Source of the DNA: NaphS2 sp964588535
GTDB taxonomy: Bacteria; Desulfobacterota; DSM-4660; Desulfatiglandales; Desulfatiglandaceae
DNA: 64,000 nucleotides
Assembly (NCBI GenBank): GCA_964588535.1
Contig: CAZPQA010000001.1
Span: 1-64,000 of the forward strand
Reading direction: 5' to 3'
The position numbers and the translations under genes were made by a program. Below, one piece after another: positions 1-7,093 of this stretch; within the stretch, counting starts at the first letter, position 1, and each line of letters starts with the position of its first letter. The notes below the pieces were generated by a model that was not told the origin of the DNA, did not search any database, and saw only the letters and a program-made list of their open reading frames with translations.

Positions 1-55
1 TTCAGGGTCTAGTGGGCGTACGCCTGTGCGAGTTCGAGTCTCGCCTTCGGCACCA
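1..55 (+). tRNA. tRNA-Leu(CAG), 3' part, cut by window start
   Basis: The window opens inside the anticodon loop: TTCAGGG puts the anticodon CAG at 3-5. It continues with the 3' anticodon strand, a long variable arm (TGGGCGTACGCCTGT), the T arm (GCGAG, loop TTCGAGT, CTCGC), the 3' acceptor strand CTTCGGC and an encoded ACCA. The long variable arm and the implied 5' acceptor GCCGAAG are typical of tRNA-Leu. The 5' half lies outside the window, so completeness is inferred. The same 55 bp recur at 9960-10014 without a 5' half, so this left copy should be the functional gene. Confidence 0.85.
1..55 (+). repeat. attL: left copy of 55-bp direct repeat
   Basis: Bases 1-55 are identical to 9960-10014 and consist of the 3' half of tRNA-Leu. 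The match ends exactly after the encoded CCA; the next bases differ (GCTAAC here, TTTTTG on the right). The repeat may extend further left, outside the window. A tRNA 3'-end duplication next to a tyrosine integrase gene is the usual footprint of site-specific integration. Confidence 0.9.
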
Positions 56-61
56 GCTAAC

Positions 62-102
62 AAAGGGTTGTAATCTTAACGGGTTACAACCCTTTTGTTT
101 TC
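62..102 (+). terminator. Rho-independent terminator after tRNA-Leu
   Basis: AAAGGGTTGTAA (62-73) and TTACAACCCTTT (84-95) form a perfect 12-bp stem around a short loop, followed by TGTTTTC. It sits just after the tRNA CCA end and before the 3' end of the convergent integrase gene, so it could serve both directions. It was brought in by the element; the original tRNA terminator now lies right of attR at 10027-10063. Confidence 0.8.
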
Positions 103-111
103 TCGACGTCC

Positions 112-1302
112 TCACCCTTCCTCTCCGTTTTTTTCGCTTTGGTCAACGTCTTGGTCAACAAATGCGAGAAACCCCCCTAGCTGGTCAACGGCTTTTTTCT
201 TATCTTCGTCATCAACAGTATTGTACCGGTCAAACATTTCCCGGGTTGAATGGCCTGTGATTGCCATAATGACGCTTTCAGGTTCACCTTTTTTTCTCAA
301 AAACGTGTTGAAAGTATGTCTGAGATCGTGGAAAGTGAATCCACCCTTCACAGAGCGGCCATAGGGAACTCCTGCCTTTTCACATGCCTTTTTTAGGGCG
401 GTTCTGATATCTTTAATAGGGAAACCTTTGTAGGTAAAGACATGCTTATTATGAACATTCGGGGGTATGCAGGTCAGAATTTCATGAAGCTCATCACATA
501 TCGGGATGGATCTTTTCTCTTTATCTTTCGTATCTTCTGCTTCCAGATATATGAAGCGGTTTTTCATGTTAACCTTATCCCAAGTGAGATTCAGGATTTC
601 GCCTTTCCTCATGCCTGCATAATAACCCGTTTGAAAAATCGCTTTTGTGTGTCTTGGCAGATTCTCAGATATGCTTAGGAACTCTTTGTGAGTGATTATT
701 TTATCTCTGGCATTGGAATTTCGTTTCAGGAGCTTCCCTACCTTCTTGAATACCCTTAGAGCATCCCCCCCAAGCATATCGTTATCAAACGCTTTGTTGA
801 CCATTGTCCTTGCTGCGCCAATTTGTTGGTCAACGTATGAGTCGGAATAACCATCTTTTTTTCTCATTTCTTGATAATTTTCAAGGTCAGCTGGTTTGAT
901 GGTCAACAAAATGTGTTGACCAAATACCGCATTGAAGCTTGCCAAATTGTATTTTATAGTAGGGAAGTAGGCTTTGGATTTCACCTTCTCAAGGCCCAAA
1001 TACCATTCCGTCAACTCATTAAACGTCAAGGTGGAGTCCTGTTTTATATCCAGGATTCGATTCTCAGCTTTCTGGATTTTACGCTTTGCGTCATACTTCC
1101 GAGCATCTTCTATACTGTACGGGGTCAACCCTTCACCTTTAACGGGTTCCCGTCTCTGCGTACCATCTGGCAAACGGTAGTTCACCCAGTATTTCACTTT
1201 TTTTGATCGCTTGGCTTTTTCTAGGTTCTCGCTGCATTTACATTTTTTGTTTTTGATGGACTGCTTCCTTTTACATATCGGGCATTGGGCTAGGATTGAC
1301 AT
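112..1302 (-). CDS. int: Tyrosine integrase of the tRNA-Leu element
   Basis: This site-specific recombinase is expected to integrate and excise the element at tRNA-Leu. The catalytic set of the XerC/phage integrase family is visible in 396 residues: R232 (YAGMRKGE), H325 and R328 (HDLRHTF), H351 (GHS) and the nucleophile Y360 (FDRYNTV). A SAM-like core-binding domain spans roughly residues 90-175. The N-terminus has a C-x2-C plus CKC cluster (C7, C10, C21, C23) that resembles a small zinc ribbon, found in some phage integrases. The ATG at 1302 has AAAGGGGA six bases upstream. The gene's 3' end lies about 57 bp from attL and contains a likely arm-type binding repeat (138-170). Confidence 0.95.
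   Translation of the reverse strand: MSILAQCPICKRKQSIKNKKCKCSENLEKAKRSKKVKYWVNYRLPDGTQRREPVKGEGLTPYSIEDARKYDAKRKIQKAENRILDIKQDSTLTFNELTEWYLGLEKVKSKAYFPTIKYNLASFNAVFGQHILLTIKPADLENYQEMRKKDGYSDSYVDQQIGAARTMVNKAFDNDMLGGDALRVFKKVGKLLKRNSNARDKIITHKEFLSISENLPRHTKAIFQTGYYAGMRKGEILNLTWDKVNMKNRFIYLEAEDTKDKEKRSIPICDELHEILTCIPPNVHNKHVFTYKGFPIKDIRTALKKACEKAGVPYGRSVKGGFTFHDLRHTFNTFLRKKGEPESVIMAITGHSTREMFDRYNTVDDEDKKKAVDQLGGFLAFVDQDVDQSEKNGEEG
138..170 (+). repeat. Candidate integrase arm-type site, left copy
   Basis: TTTGGTCAACG followed by CTTGGTCAACAAAT and AGAAA; the same string with four substitutions and one gap occurs at 9805-9836 near attR in the same orientation. The core GGTCAAC occurs twice per copy. 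It overlaps the 3' coding end of the integrase gene. Direct repeats on both sides of the att core are typical of arm sites bound by integrase or its accessory factor; the role is inferred. Confidence 0.5.
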
Positions 1303-1820
1303 GGGACATCCCCTTTCCTATTTTTAGCCATAAGAAATCTACTTGCGATTATTTATATTCTATTTTGTAATCTAAATATTCTTTTTTATTTTCCGCCTAT
1401 TTTTAAGAGGGCTACAAAAGATGTCATTTTTCCATTTATGTAACATGACCTGTTGTATATATCGCCTTTGATTAGGCCAAAATGCTTCAGAATCGTTGTC
1501 CATCGTCAGACCCTTACCAGACTATGCCAAAAAAATAAACTCTCAGTGTGAAGGTTTCCAGAAGAACCGCTTCGCTGATCCAATTCTTTAACCAGATAAA
1601 CGAGACCCCAAAGGCCAGATAAATAATTAAATCCTAATTGAGAGAGTGAAACCCTGAAAACCACTCATAGCCAATGCCTCAAGATTTAATAAGATGAAAA
1701 CGTTCGTTAAGCTATAAGCAAATATGGAGATAAAAACGATTGACAAACGTATATTAATTATATAAAGTATAAGTGTGTTTCTCAGGTATTCTTCTAATTT
1801 CATCGAGAAAGGAGCTCATC
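1303..1820. other. 518-bp intergenic region between integrase and serine recombinase
   Basis: This AT-rich divergent region must hold the promoters of both recombinase genes. No open reading frame with a credible start was found. The only promoter-like pair seen for the plus strand gene is listed separately at 1740-1766. The string GTTCGTTAAGC near 1700 recurs near 5656; its meaning is unknown. Confidence 0.5.
1740..1766 (+). promoter_or_regulatory. Possible promoter of serine recombinase gene
   Basis: TTGACA at 1740-1745 and TATAAA at 1761-1766 are good hexamers but are only 15 bp apart, shorter than the usual 16-18. They lie 55 bp before the start codon at 1821. A second hexamer, TATAAG at 1768-1773, would give a 22-bp spacer. 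The call is tentative. Confidence 0.35.
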
Positions 1821-2435
1821 ATGGCTAAAGAATTTCAGACGATTGGCTATTTACGTGTTTCCACTTCAGATCAAGATCTTGAAAAGGACAAGGCGGGTGT
1901 GCTGCTTCTCGCTAATGCCAAAGGTTTTGGTCAAGTAGAATTCATGGAAGAAAAGGTTTCCGGTTACAAAACCAAATGGCGTGATAGGAAAATTAAAGAG
2001 GTGATCGATAGGCTCGGGAAGAGTGATAAACTAATAATTCCAGAACTGTCGAGGCTCGGTCGCTCGTTGCTGGAAATCATGGAGATTTTGGCGATAGCGA
2101 AAGAAAAAGAGATTGACATCTTTGATGTGAAGAATGGCTGGGAACTTAATGGTGGTATTCAGTCAAGTATACTGGCGATGGCATTTGCTATTGCAGCGGA
2201 AATAGAGCGTGATCTGATCAGCAAGAGAACAAAAGCCGCTTTGGCAGCAAGAAAAGCCGCTGGTGTCAAATTGGGCCGTCCTCCCGGTCCCGGTCGTTCA
2301 AAACTTGACCCATTTCGTGAGGAAATAATTGCTCTTCTGCGAAATGGCAGCACAAAGGTCTTTGTGTCCCGTAAATATGGTGTGCAGCCTCCTACGCTTT
2401 ATAACTGGCTCACCAAGAATCAGGTCAGAGTATAG
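1821..2435 (+). CDS. Serine recombinase, resolvase/invertase family
   Basis: A 204-residue small serine recombinase. The N-terminal catalytic domain carries YLRVSTSDQD with the expected nucleophile at S14, and later the conserved LSRLGRS segment. The long E helix region (AEIERDLISKRTKAAL) is followed by GRPPGPGR and a C-terminal helix-turn-helix, the usual Hin/resolvase layout. An upstream ATG at 1773 exists, but the ATG at 1821 has AAAGGAG seven bases before it and starts right at the family's conserved N-terminus. It may resolve dimers, invert a segment, or be a relic of a nested transposon. No obvious res or inverted-repeat sites were recognised beside it. The L,D-transpeptidase remnant starts 10 bp downstream. 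Confidence 0.9.
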   Translation: MAKEFQTIGYLRVSTSDQDLEKDKAGVLLLANAKGFGQVEFMEEKVSGYKTKWRDRKIKEVIDRLGKSDKLIIPELSRLGRSLLEIMEILAIAKEKEIDIFDVKNGWELNGGIQSSILAMAFAIAAEIERDLISKRTKAALAARKAAGVKLGRPPGPGRSKLDPFREEIIALLRNGSTKVFVSRKYGVQPPTLYNWLTKNQVRV

Positions 2436-2444
2436 AGCCAAAAG

Positions 2445-2758
2445 TCATTCCTTCAGGTTTTTTGAGATGCTCTTTGAACTCCGTACCGTGAAGGCGCCAT
2501 TTCCCTCCACCTGGATAACCTGGATCCTGCAGGTTTTTTCAAAGAAGTCGTAAGCCGGTTTGAGGGTTTCCCAGAATAAAAGCAGTTCCGGCGTGGCCGA
2601 GTATTTATCCCGCAGCCGTTTCATCCCTTCATCATTCAGCCGGGTCGGAAAAATGTGGACGGGTATCTTTTCTCGCCTCTGTTTCGAGTTTCTACAGCTG
2701 CCAGGTACAGTTCCATTATTAAATTATCGGTAATAGGCACGCACCCTAGGTGAGAGCT
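2445..2758 (-). pseudogene. Remnant of YafK-like L,D-transpeptidase, frameshifted
   Basis: Read on the minus strand, two frames joined by a shift near 2665-2676 give the C-terminal part of a YkuD/YafK-type L,D-transpeptidase. The first frame reads SSHLGCVPITDN and LIMELYLAAVETR, which contains the S-x2-GC active-site motif with its cysteine. The second frame continues with IPVHIFPTRLNDEG, LFWETLKPAYDFFEKT and ends at the stop 2445. The phasing fits loss of one base. Everything N-terminal to the active site is missing: coding similarity stops where the 3' end of the TPR gene begins. In Gram-negatives such enzymes act on peptidoglycan tetrapeptides in the periplasm. This copy should be dead. 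Confidence 0.75.
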
Positions 2759-3980
2759 ATAAACATTTCCCTTTCTTGTTGACCCGTTTCAGACTCTTAC
2801 ATATTCCGAACTCACAGGCTTTTTTCAAGTCAGCACATCCTCGGGAAACTCTATTTATTTTCATATACGCAATCCCCCGATTATTATAAGTAAGCGCTGA
2901 ACCTGGATCCAGGTTTATAGCCTTATTATAGTCCTGAATGGCTCTGTTGTATTGTTTGAGTTTGAAATATGAATGCCCCCGATTATTGTAAGCCCACGCA
3001 TAACCTGGATCCAATTCTATTGCCTTATCAAAGTCTTGAATGGCTCGGGCGTGTTGTTTGAGGTTGTTATATTGATTCCCCCTACCGTAGTAAGCCGCTG
3101 CCAATCCTGGGTCCAGTTCTATAGCCTTATTATAGTCCTGAATGGCTCTGTTGTATCGTTTGAGTCTGGAATATGAATTCCCCCGATTATTGTAAGACGA
3201 CGCATGAGCTGGGTCCAATTCTATTGCCTTATCAAAGTCTTGAATGGCTCGGGCGTATTGTTTGAGGTTCAGATACGAGACCCCTCGATTATTATAAGCC
3301 TTTACGTAATTCGGGTCCAGTTCTATGGCCTTATTCAGCAATTCTATTACCCTTTTTGGATTGCTAAATTTCCCATCTTTCCACAAACCATTCGCCTGGT
3401 CCTTCAAGGCAACCGCATCAAGACCTTTGGTCGCTTGTTGGAAATCCTTTTTCAGTTCCTTTCTTTTCTGTTTGACAACGTGGGTTTCCTTTTTCTTAGC
3501 AAGCATACTGTTCGTTTTTTCCAAGCGTTTTACTTTGGCAAGCAACTCTTTTTCTCTCTTACGCACATCTTCCAGTTGCTCCATGGCCGTTCGGTCAGCC
3601 ATAAGTTTCTTGACCCGTTCTTCAAGGACATTCGTATCAACTTTGACCCTTGCCTTTATGATTATTCCAAACCCTTCACCCGCCATATAGTTTTTCTGTG
3701 AAATAATCTCTGCCTTTAACACTCCACTTGCCAACGCCAGAACCTGGTCTTTCTTAAGCCGGCCTCTCTCCACAACCCTCAAACTCTCAAGGTACGTGCC
3801 TGCCTTCTCCAAGACTTCACGCTTTGCTTTATGAGTAGCCGCAACCCTGGCATCATCTGGAGACTGGCTCCCACTAAAGGGCTGTTTTACCTCATGAGTG
3901 AAGGTCTTTACTTCCGCTGATATTGTGAAAGGTAGAAAAATAAAACAGAGAAAGAGAAAAGCAACCGATAATGTCTTCAT
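2757..3980 (-). CDS. Secreted TPR protein with N-terminal FlgT-like module
   Basis: The protein (407 residues from the chosen start) begins with a signal peptide (MKTLSVAFLFLCFIFL, cleavage near ISAEV). A domain of about 110 residues follows (SPDDARVAATHKAKREVLEK, GTYLESLRVV, GRLKKDQVLALASG, IIIKARVKVD) that resembles modules in the next two genes and the FlgT/LPP20-type envelope domain. Next come a charged coiled coil (about 125-190) and five consecutive TPR units with the repeated pattern RAIQDFDKAIELDP. A longer frame begins at 4046, but ATG 3980 has GGAGG eight bases upstream and starts the signal peptide. It probably acts in the periplasm as a protein-binding scaffold. No enzyme motif is seen. 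Confidence 0.85.
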   Translation of the reverse strand: MKTLSVAFLFLCFIFLPFTISAEVKTFTHEVKQPFSGSQSPDDARVAATHKAKREVLEKAGTYLESLRVVERGRLKKDQVLALASGVLKAEIISQKNYMAGEGFGIIIKARVKVDTNVLEERVKKLMADRTAMEQLEDVRKREKELLAKVKRLEKTNSMLAKKKETHVVKQKRKELKKDFQQATKGLDAVALKDQANGLWKDGKFSNPKRVIELLNKAIELDPNYVKAYNNRGVSYLNLKQYARAIQDFDKAIELDPAHASSYNNRGNSYSRLKRYNRAIQDYNKAIELDPGLAAAYYGRGNQYNNLKQHARAIQDFDKAIELDPGYAWAYNNRGHSYFKLKQYNRAIQDYNKAINLDPGSALTYNNRGIAYMKINRVSRGCADLKKACEFGICKSLKRVNKKGKCL

Positions 3981-4005
3981 GTTGACCTCCAAATAGAACA
4001 GCTCG

Positions 4006-4416
4006 TTAGTCCACTTCGGCAACGATTTTGATTGATATTTCATCATCGCCTATTTCTGGATCAAGGAATTCCAAGCTTTTTAATTTATTCCCTGATTTCG
4101 TTTTCAGTTCTTCTGCCTTCATCCGTCCAGATACAACCACCATCACAGAATTTACATTAATCCCAAATTGCTGACAGATGTTTTGCATTGCATAGATTTT
4201 AGCCACTTCAAGTGCACGCCGCTTAAGTTCTGTTTTTGGAGGGCATGGCTTTTCTGTTTCTCGATCACATTGATAGGAAATACTGGCCGTTCCTTTTCCA
4301 GTATATACCTTGGCATCAATAGATCGCATCATAGTTGGTTCGTCACCTGCAAAGGAAATAAAGGGTGACAGCAGAAGGCAAAACATGCACAAAATCCATT
4401 TTGATTTTTCATCCAT
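4006..4416 (-). CDS. Small secreted protein with FlgT-like module
   Basis: A 136-residue protein with a signal peptide (LCMFCLLLSPFISFAGD). The mature part holds one pair of cysteines (YQCDRETEKPCPP) that could form a periplasmic disulfide, then a stretch resembling the module of its neighbours: ELKRRALEVAKIYAMQ, SGRMKAEELKTKSG and the terminal strand EISIKIVAEVD. The ATG at 4416 has GGAGA seven bases upstream. It is 25 bp upstream of the TPR gene and 64 bp downstream of the 313-residue gene, all on the minus strand, so the three are probably one operon. The function is unknown. Confidence 0.75.
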   Translation of the reverse strand: MDEKSKWILCMFCLLLSPFISFAGDEPTMMRSIDAKVYTGKGTASISYQCDRETEKPCPPKTELKRRALEVAKIYAMQNICQQFGINVNSVMVVVSGRMKAEELKTKSGNKLKSLEFLDPEIGDDEISIKIVAEVD

Positions 4417-4480
4417 CGCAATTTCTCCATTTTTGTTGTCGATACAGTAATTTGAAACATATATTATATAATATGCAAGT

Positions 4481-5422
4481 TTAGTCTGGCGCCAGGAGCA
4501 TTATAGGTACTTTGGCAATAACCGTACATGTTACTTCGTAGTTTCCTGCAGTGTTAAATCTTGCTGAATATTGCTTATCGACCACTTTTGCAATACCGAG
4601 GGTTTTGGCCATTATTTCATTCTTTGTCAATTTCCCATTCTTCACTTGAGATAGACTCTCGATATAAACACCATTGGTTTTTTCTACTGCATTTCTCAAG
4701 GCCTGTTTAAGAGCCTTTTCACGTATCTCATTTGGAGTATCGCCACCGCCACCATACGAAGTCCCCTCACCCTTAACACGTTGAAAAACATAATGACCGG
4801 ACCCGTCCTTTTGATAGACAAAACTGTTCAAATTTTTCGGTCTAGTGTTTCCTGTCTTCACTATTCTCGATGGATCATATTGATAAGCAACCTTGGTCTT
4901 ACATAACAAGCGATTGTTGTTTCCTACTTCCCAATTCACCTTGTCTACTCTCACACCAGAAATCATATCAGGCATTTCTTGCCAGTTAGGGATCGACACC
5001 AAATCTATGCTCGGAAATATCAATTTGCCATGTTTTATTATGATCGTTTTGCCCCCGAATTCACAATTGACCATATCTGCTGTCAATTCATAATTGTTGA
5101 CTATAGTTTGTTTGGAAATTGTAAAGTCACCTATTCTTCCTTGTGATGTCCCTGCTATAATTTTCCTCTTATTATTGCCATTTTCTTTTTGATTTATTAC
5201 ATCTACTTTTGTACCGTGAATGTACTCTACAAGTCCTACAAGTCCATCGACAAATGAAGTGACAAAGGCAGTTTGTTTTTGGCTGTTGATTGAAATTTCC
5301 TCTTGTGGAGTCCAACCACATCCAGTTGAGGTGATGGTGACATCCTTTGAAATCACTTCTGAAACTGGACAGACACAAATCAGTAAGGTTAACATTATGC
5401 AAGAAAACAGTTTAAGTTTCAT
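4481..5422 (-). CDS. Secreted protein of unknown function with FlgT-like C-terminal module
   Basis: A 313-residue protein with a signal peptide (MKLKLFSCIMLTLLICVCPV). The middle (about 30-220) is not recognised. The last 80 residues (EIREKALKQALRNAVEK, YIESLSQVKNGKLTKNEIM, NYEVTCTVIAKV) align in pattern with the module in the two downstream genes: a helix rich in AL, the ESL...G.L..e.i turn, and a final beta strand with a valine-rich end. This pattern resembles the N-terminal domain of FlgT/LPP20 proteins, which sit in the outer envelope. It is the first gene of the trio. The inverted-repeat element at 5461-5622 lies just upstream, so the native promoter may be displaced. Confidence 0.75.
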   Translation of the reverse strand: MKLKLFSCIMLTLLICVCPVSEVISKDVTITSTGCGWTPQEEISINSQKQTAFVTSFVDGLVGLVEYIHGTKVDVINQKENGNNKRKIIAGTSQGRIGDFTISKQTIVNNYELTADMVNCEFGGKTIIIKHGKLIFPSIDLVSIPNWQEMPDMISGVRVDKVNWEVGNNNRLLCKTKVAYQYDPSRIVKTGNTRPKNLNSFVYQKDGSGHYVFQRVKGEGTSYGGGGDTPNEIREKALKQALRNAVEKTNGVYIESLSQVKNGKLTKNEIMAKTLGIAKVVDKQYSARFNTAGNYEVTCTVIAKVPIMLLAPD

Positions 5423-5460
5423 GTCGCATCTCTAGTCGTGGAGTTGTATACTTATAAATT

Positions 5461-5622
5461 AGGGCCTCGGCAAAAAATAAATGCGCAAGATTGCGCTGTA
5501 TTTTGGTTTGTATACAAGGCGTATCCACCAGTGCATATTTGTGGATATGTGCCGGTGGATACAACGCAGTAGACGGACCAAAGGACAAGCCAGATTGTGT
5601 ATTTATTTTTTGCCGAGGCCCT
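5461..5622. repeat. 162-bp MITE-like palindromic element
   Basis: A perfect 22-bp terminal inverted repeat bounds the segment: AGGGCCTCGGCAAAAAATAA plus AT at 5461-5482 and its exact complement at 5601-5622. A second, inner inverted repeat (GTATCCACC 5521-5529, GGTGGATAC 5554-5562) and a small hairpin GCGCAAGATTGCGC (5484-5497) lie inside. There is no coding frame of note. No clear target-site duplication was seen. It could be a miniature inverted-repeat transposable element or a large transcribed hairpin. Its right end overlaps by one base the stop codon of the small gene at 5622-5831. Confidence 0.7.
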
Positions 5623-5831
5623 TACTTAACATGCGCCTCGTCAAATTTATCAAAACTGTTCGTTAAGCAGCCAAACTTTCTTGCATTATACTTCCGTAGC
5701 ATAGAGATCAGAATTTCGCAAGGCTGCCAGATCAATTCTTCCGTTTTGTCTGGAATATCAAACGGAAGTTTCTTATGAAAGCGTGACTCTTTTCCCAAAC
5801 AGTTCAAGACAATAATGGGATTTATATTCAT
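5622..5831 (-). CDS. Small hypothetical protein of mobile element
   Basis: A 69-residue frame starts at ATG 5831 with GGAGG seven bases upstream, a strong ribosome site that supports expression. The protein (MNINPIIVLNCLGKES ... EELIWQPCEILISMLRKY) has no signal peptide and no recognised domain. A diverged, disrupted copy of its C-terminal half is present on the same strand near 6830-6950. The stop codon TAA begins at the outer edge of the palindromic element, so the original C-terminus may have been altered by that insertion. Calling it real rests on the ribosome site and the related copy. Confidence 0.5.
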   Translation of the reverse strand: MNINPIIVLNCLGKESRFHKKLPFDIPDKTEELIWQPCEILISMLRKYNARKFGCLTNSFDKFDEAHVK

Positions 5832-6208
5832 CAAATACCTCCGAGGTCGAATGGCTTTGATCAATCGCCATACTTAGAACGTTAGGTCTAGTTTGGAATC
5901 TTTTTCATAAAGCCAGCCTATGCTGAAGAGACATTTGAAGAAATGTATAGCTTTTATGATTTCATTATGAGTTTTAGCCAACGTATCGCCGCCAAATTTC
6001 AACGTTAACACCTGAACCCACACCAGGGTAAAGGTTTTATTTTGCTGAGCTTATGCCGGGGGCTCATTTGTTGTTGGAGCAGATTTTAATTCTCTAACAG
6101 GACCTCATGGCAAATTGAATCTTGATTTTGATATATCTCAGGATGGGGTTACAGATTGAGCAGTTTGCTTTATTACTCGGCATGTTCAGCCTTATGGGCA
6201 CTATCGCA
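5832..6208. other. Intergenic region with possible gene debris
   Basis: No complete gene is seen in these 377 bp. Two short plus strand frames look protein-like but lack starts and are interrupted: one ends at 6006-6008 (reads AYAEETFEEMYSFYDF) and one ends at 6157-6159 (reads GSFVVGADFNSLTGPHG). They are in different frames and may be decayed coding sequence. The promoter for the minus strand gene at 5831 must lie here but was not identified. Confidence 0.35.
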
Positions 6209-6640
6209 TTATTTTCCCGCTTTTAATTTTAGCAACCTGTCAGGAAGATAGCCTCTATCCCCACATAAACTCTTGCAACCGAAGATTATAGCAGTGATAT
6301 CCCCTTCTATAATTTTGCGAAAAAGTGCATTTTCAACAAAATCCTTTAGCGACTCTGTGGCTTCCTGAAAACGTTCATAGAAATCAGGGTCATTTTTTTT
6401 CCAGTAATAAACAATTTCACGAGAAATGCCAGTTTTACGAGCAGCCTCGCTAATGTTAAACATGCAGTTCAAATAATGTTGTAGGAAAAGCTCTTGTTTT
6501 ATTCGAATTCCTTTTTTGTCTGACAAATGTGAAAGACTGTGTAACATTTTTTCATGTTTAGATGATTGTTTCATCACATTATCACGGTGCTGATGGTTTA
6601 CTGAATTACTTTTTGTTATGATGCAGTTTCTTGTTTCCAT
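6209..6640 (-). CDS. Terminase small-subunit-like helix-turn-helix protein
   Basis: About 143 residues. The core has a helix-turn-helix (NISEAARKTGISREIVYYWK) followed by NDPDFYERFQEA and a helical segment ending in EGDITAIIFGCKSL and GDRGY. This order, a recogniser helix, then xNDPEFxxxxxxA, then EGNxTAxIFxLK and a terminal RGY, is characteristic of phage small-terminase-like and phBC6A51-type HTH proteins, which bind packaging sites. The ATG at 6640 is preferred over an in-frame TTG at 6646. It lies downstream of the iteron region and is transcribed in the same direction as the primase-helicase. In a satellite it would redirect phage packaging; a transposase-type HTH is the alternative. Confidence 0.65.
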   Translation of the reverse strand: METRNCIITKSNSVNHQHRDNVMKQSSKHEKMLHSLSHLSDKKGIRIKQELFLQHYLNCMFNISEAARKTGISREIVYYWKKNDPDFYERFQEATESLKDFVENALFRKIIEGDITAIIFGCKSLCGDRGYLPDRLLKLKAGK

Positions 6641-7093
6641 ATACAAACCTTAGTTTATGAGATACATAAAACACTCAACTAACAAAACTAGTATAAACAC
6701 AATTGTATAATAAAACAACTGAATTCATGTATCACAATAAACAAAACCAATTTTATTTTTAAATATGGAAATAAAATGGAAAAACTACTTGATGGAGTCT
6801 ATATCTATTGGAATAATAATTGGAAATTGTGAATTTGAAGTTAAAATTCGTATTTGGTTGCGGGAGAGGATTTTTCATTAAACTCCTGTATCACATTCCT
6901 CAAGATTTCACAAAGCTGACAGATCAATACATGCGTTTAATCAATCATATCATCTTTTTGGTCCACATAGCAGGAATTCTTCCGTCACGTGACGATAGCC
7001 TGCCAATATGACTAAGATTCTTATGTGGTTTTTCAGTCGGCACCTCCACTGCAACAAACATTGCGGTAAAAGAAAAAATACCATATTCAAAAA
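6641..7093. other. AT-rich non-coding region beside the iteron array
   Basis: About 450 bp that are very AT-rich, especially 6660-6830, without a convincing gene. On the minus strand near 6830-6950 a short frame (LICQLCEILRNVIQEFNEKS) resembles the C-terminal half of the small protein at 5622-5831 but is cut off by stops upstream, so it is a decayed copy. The AT-rich stretch next to iterons could be the DNA unwinding element of an origin; this is inferred. Confidence 0.45.

Noticed and set aside
6820..7011. 63-residue plus strand frame
   Set aside because: It lies in AT-rich DNA without a ribosome site; the opposite strand shows similarity to the small gene at 5622-5831.
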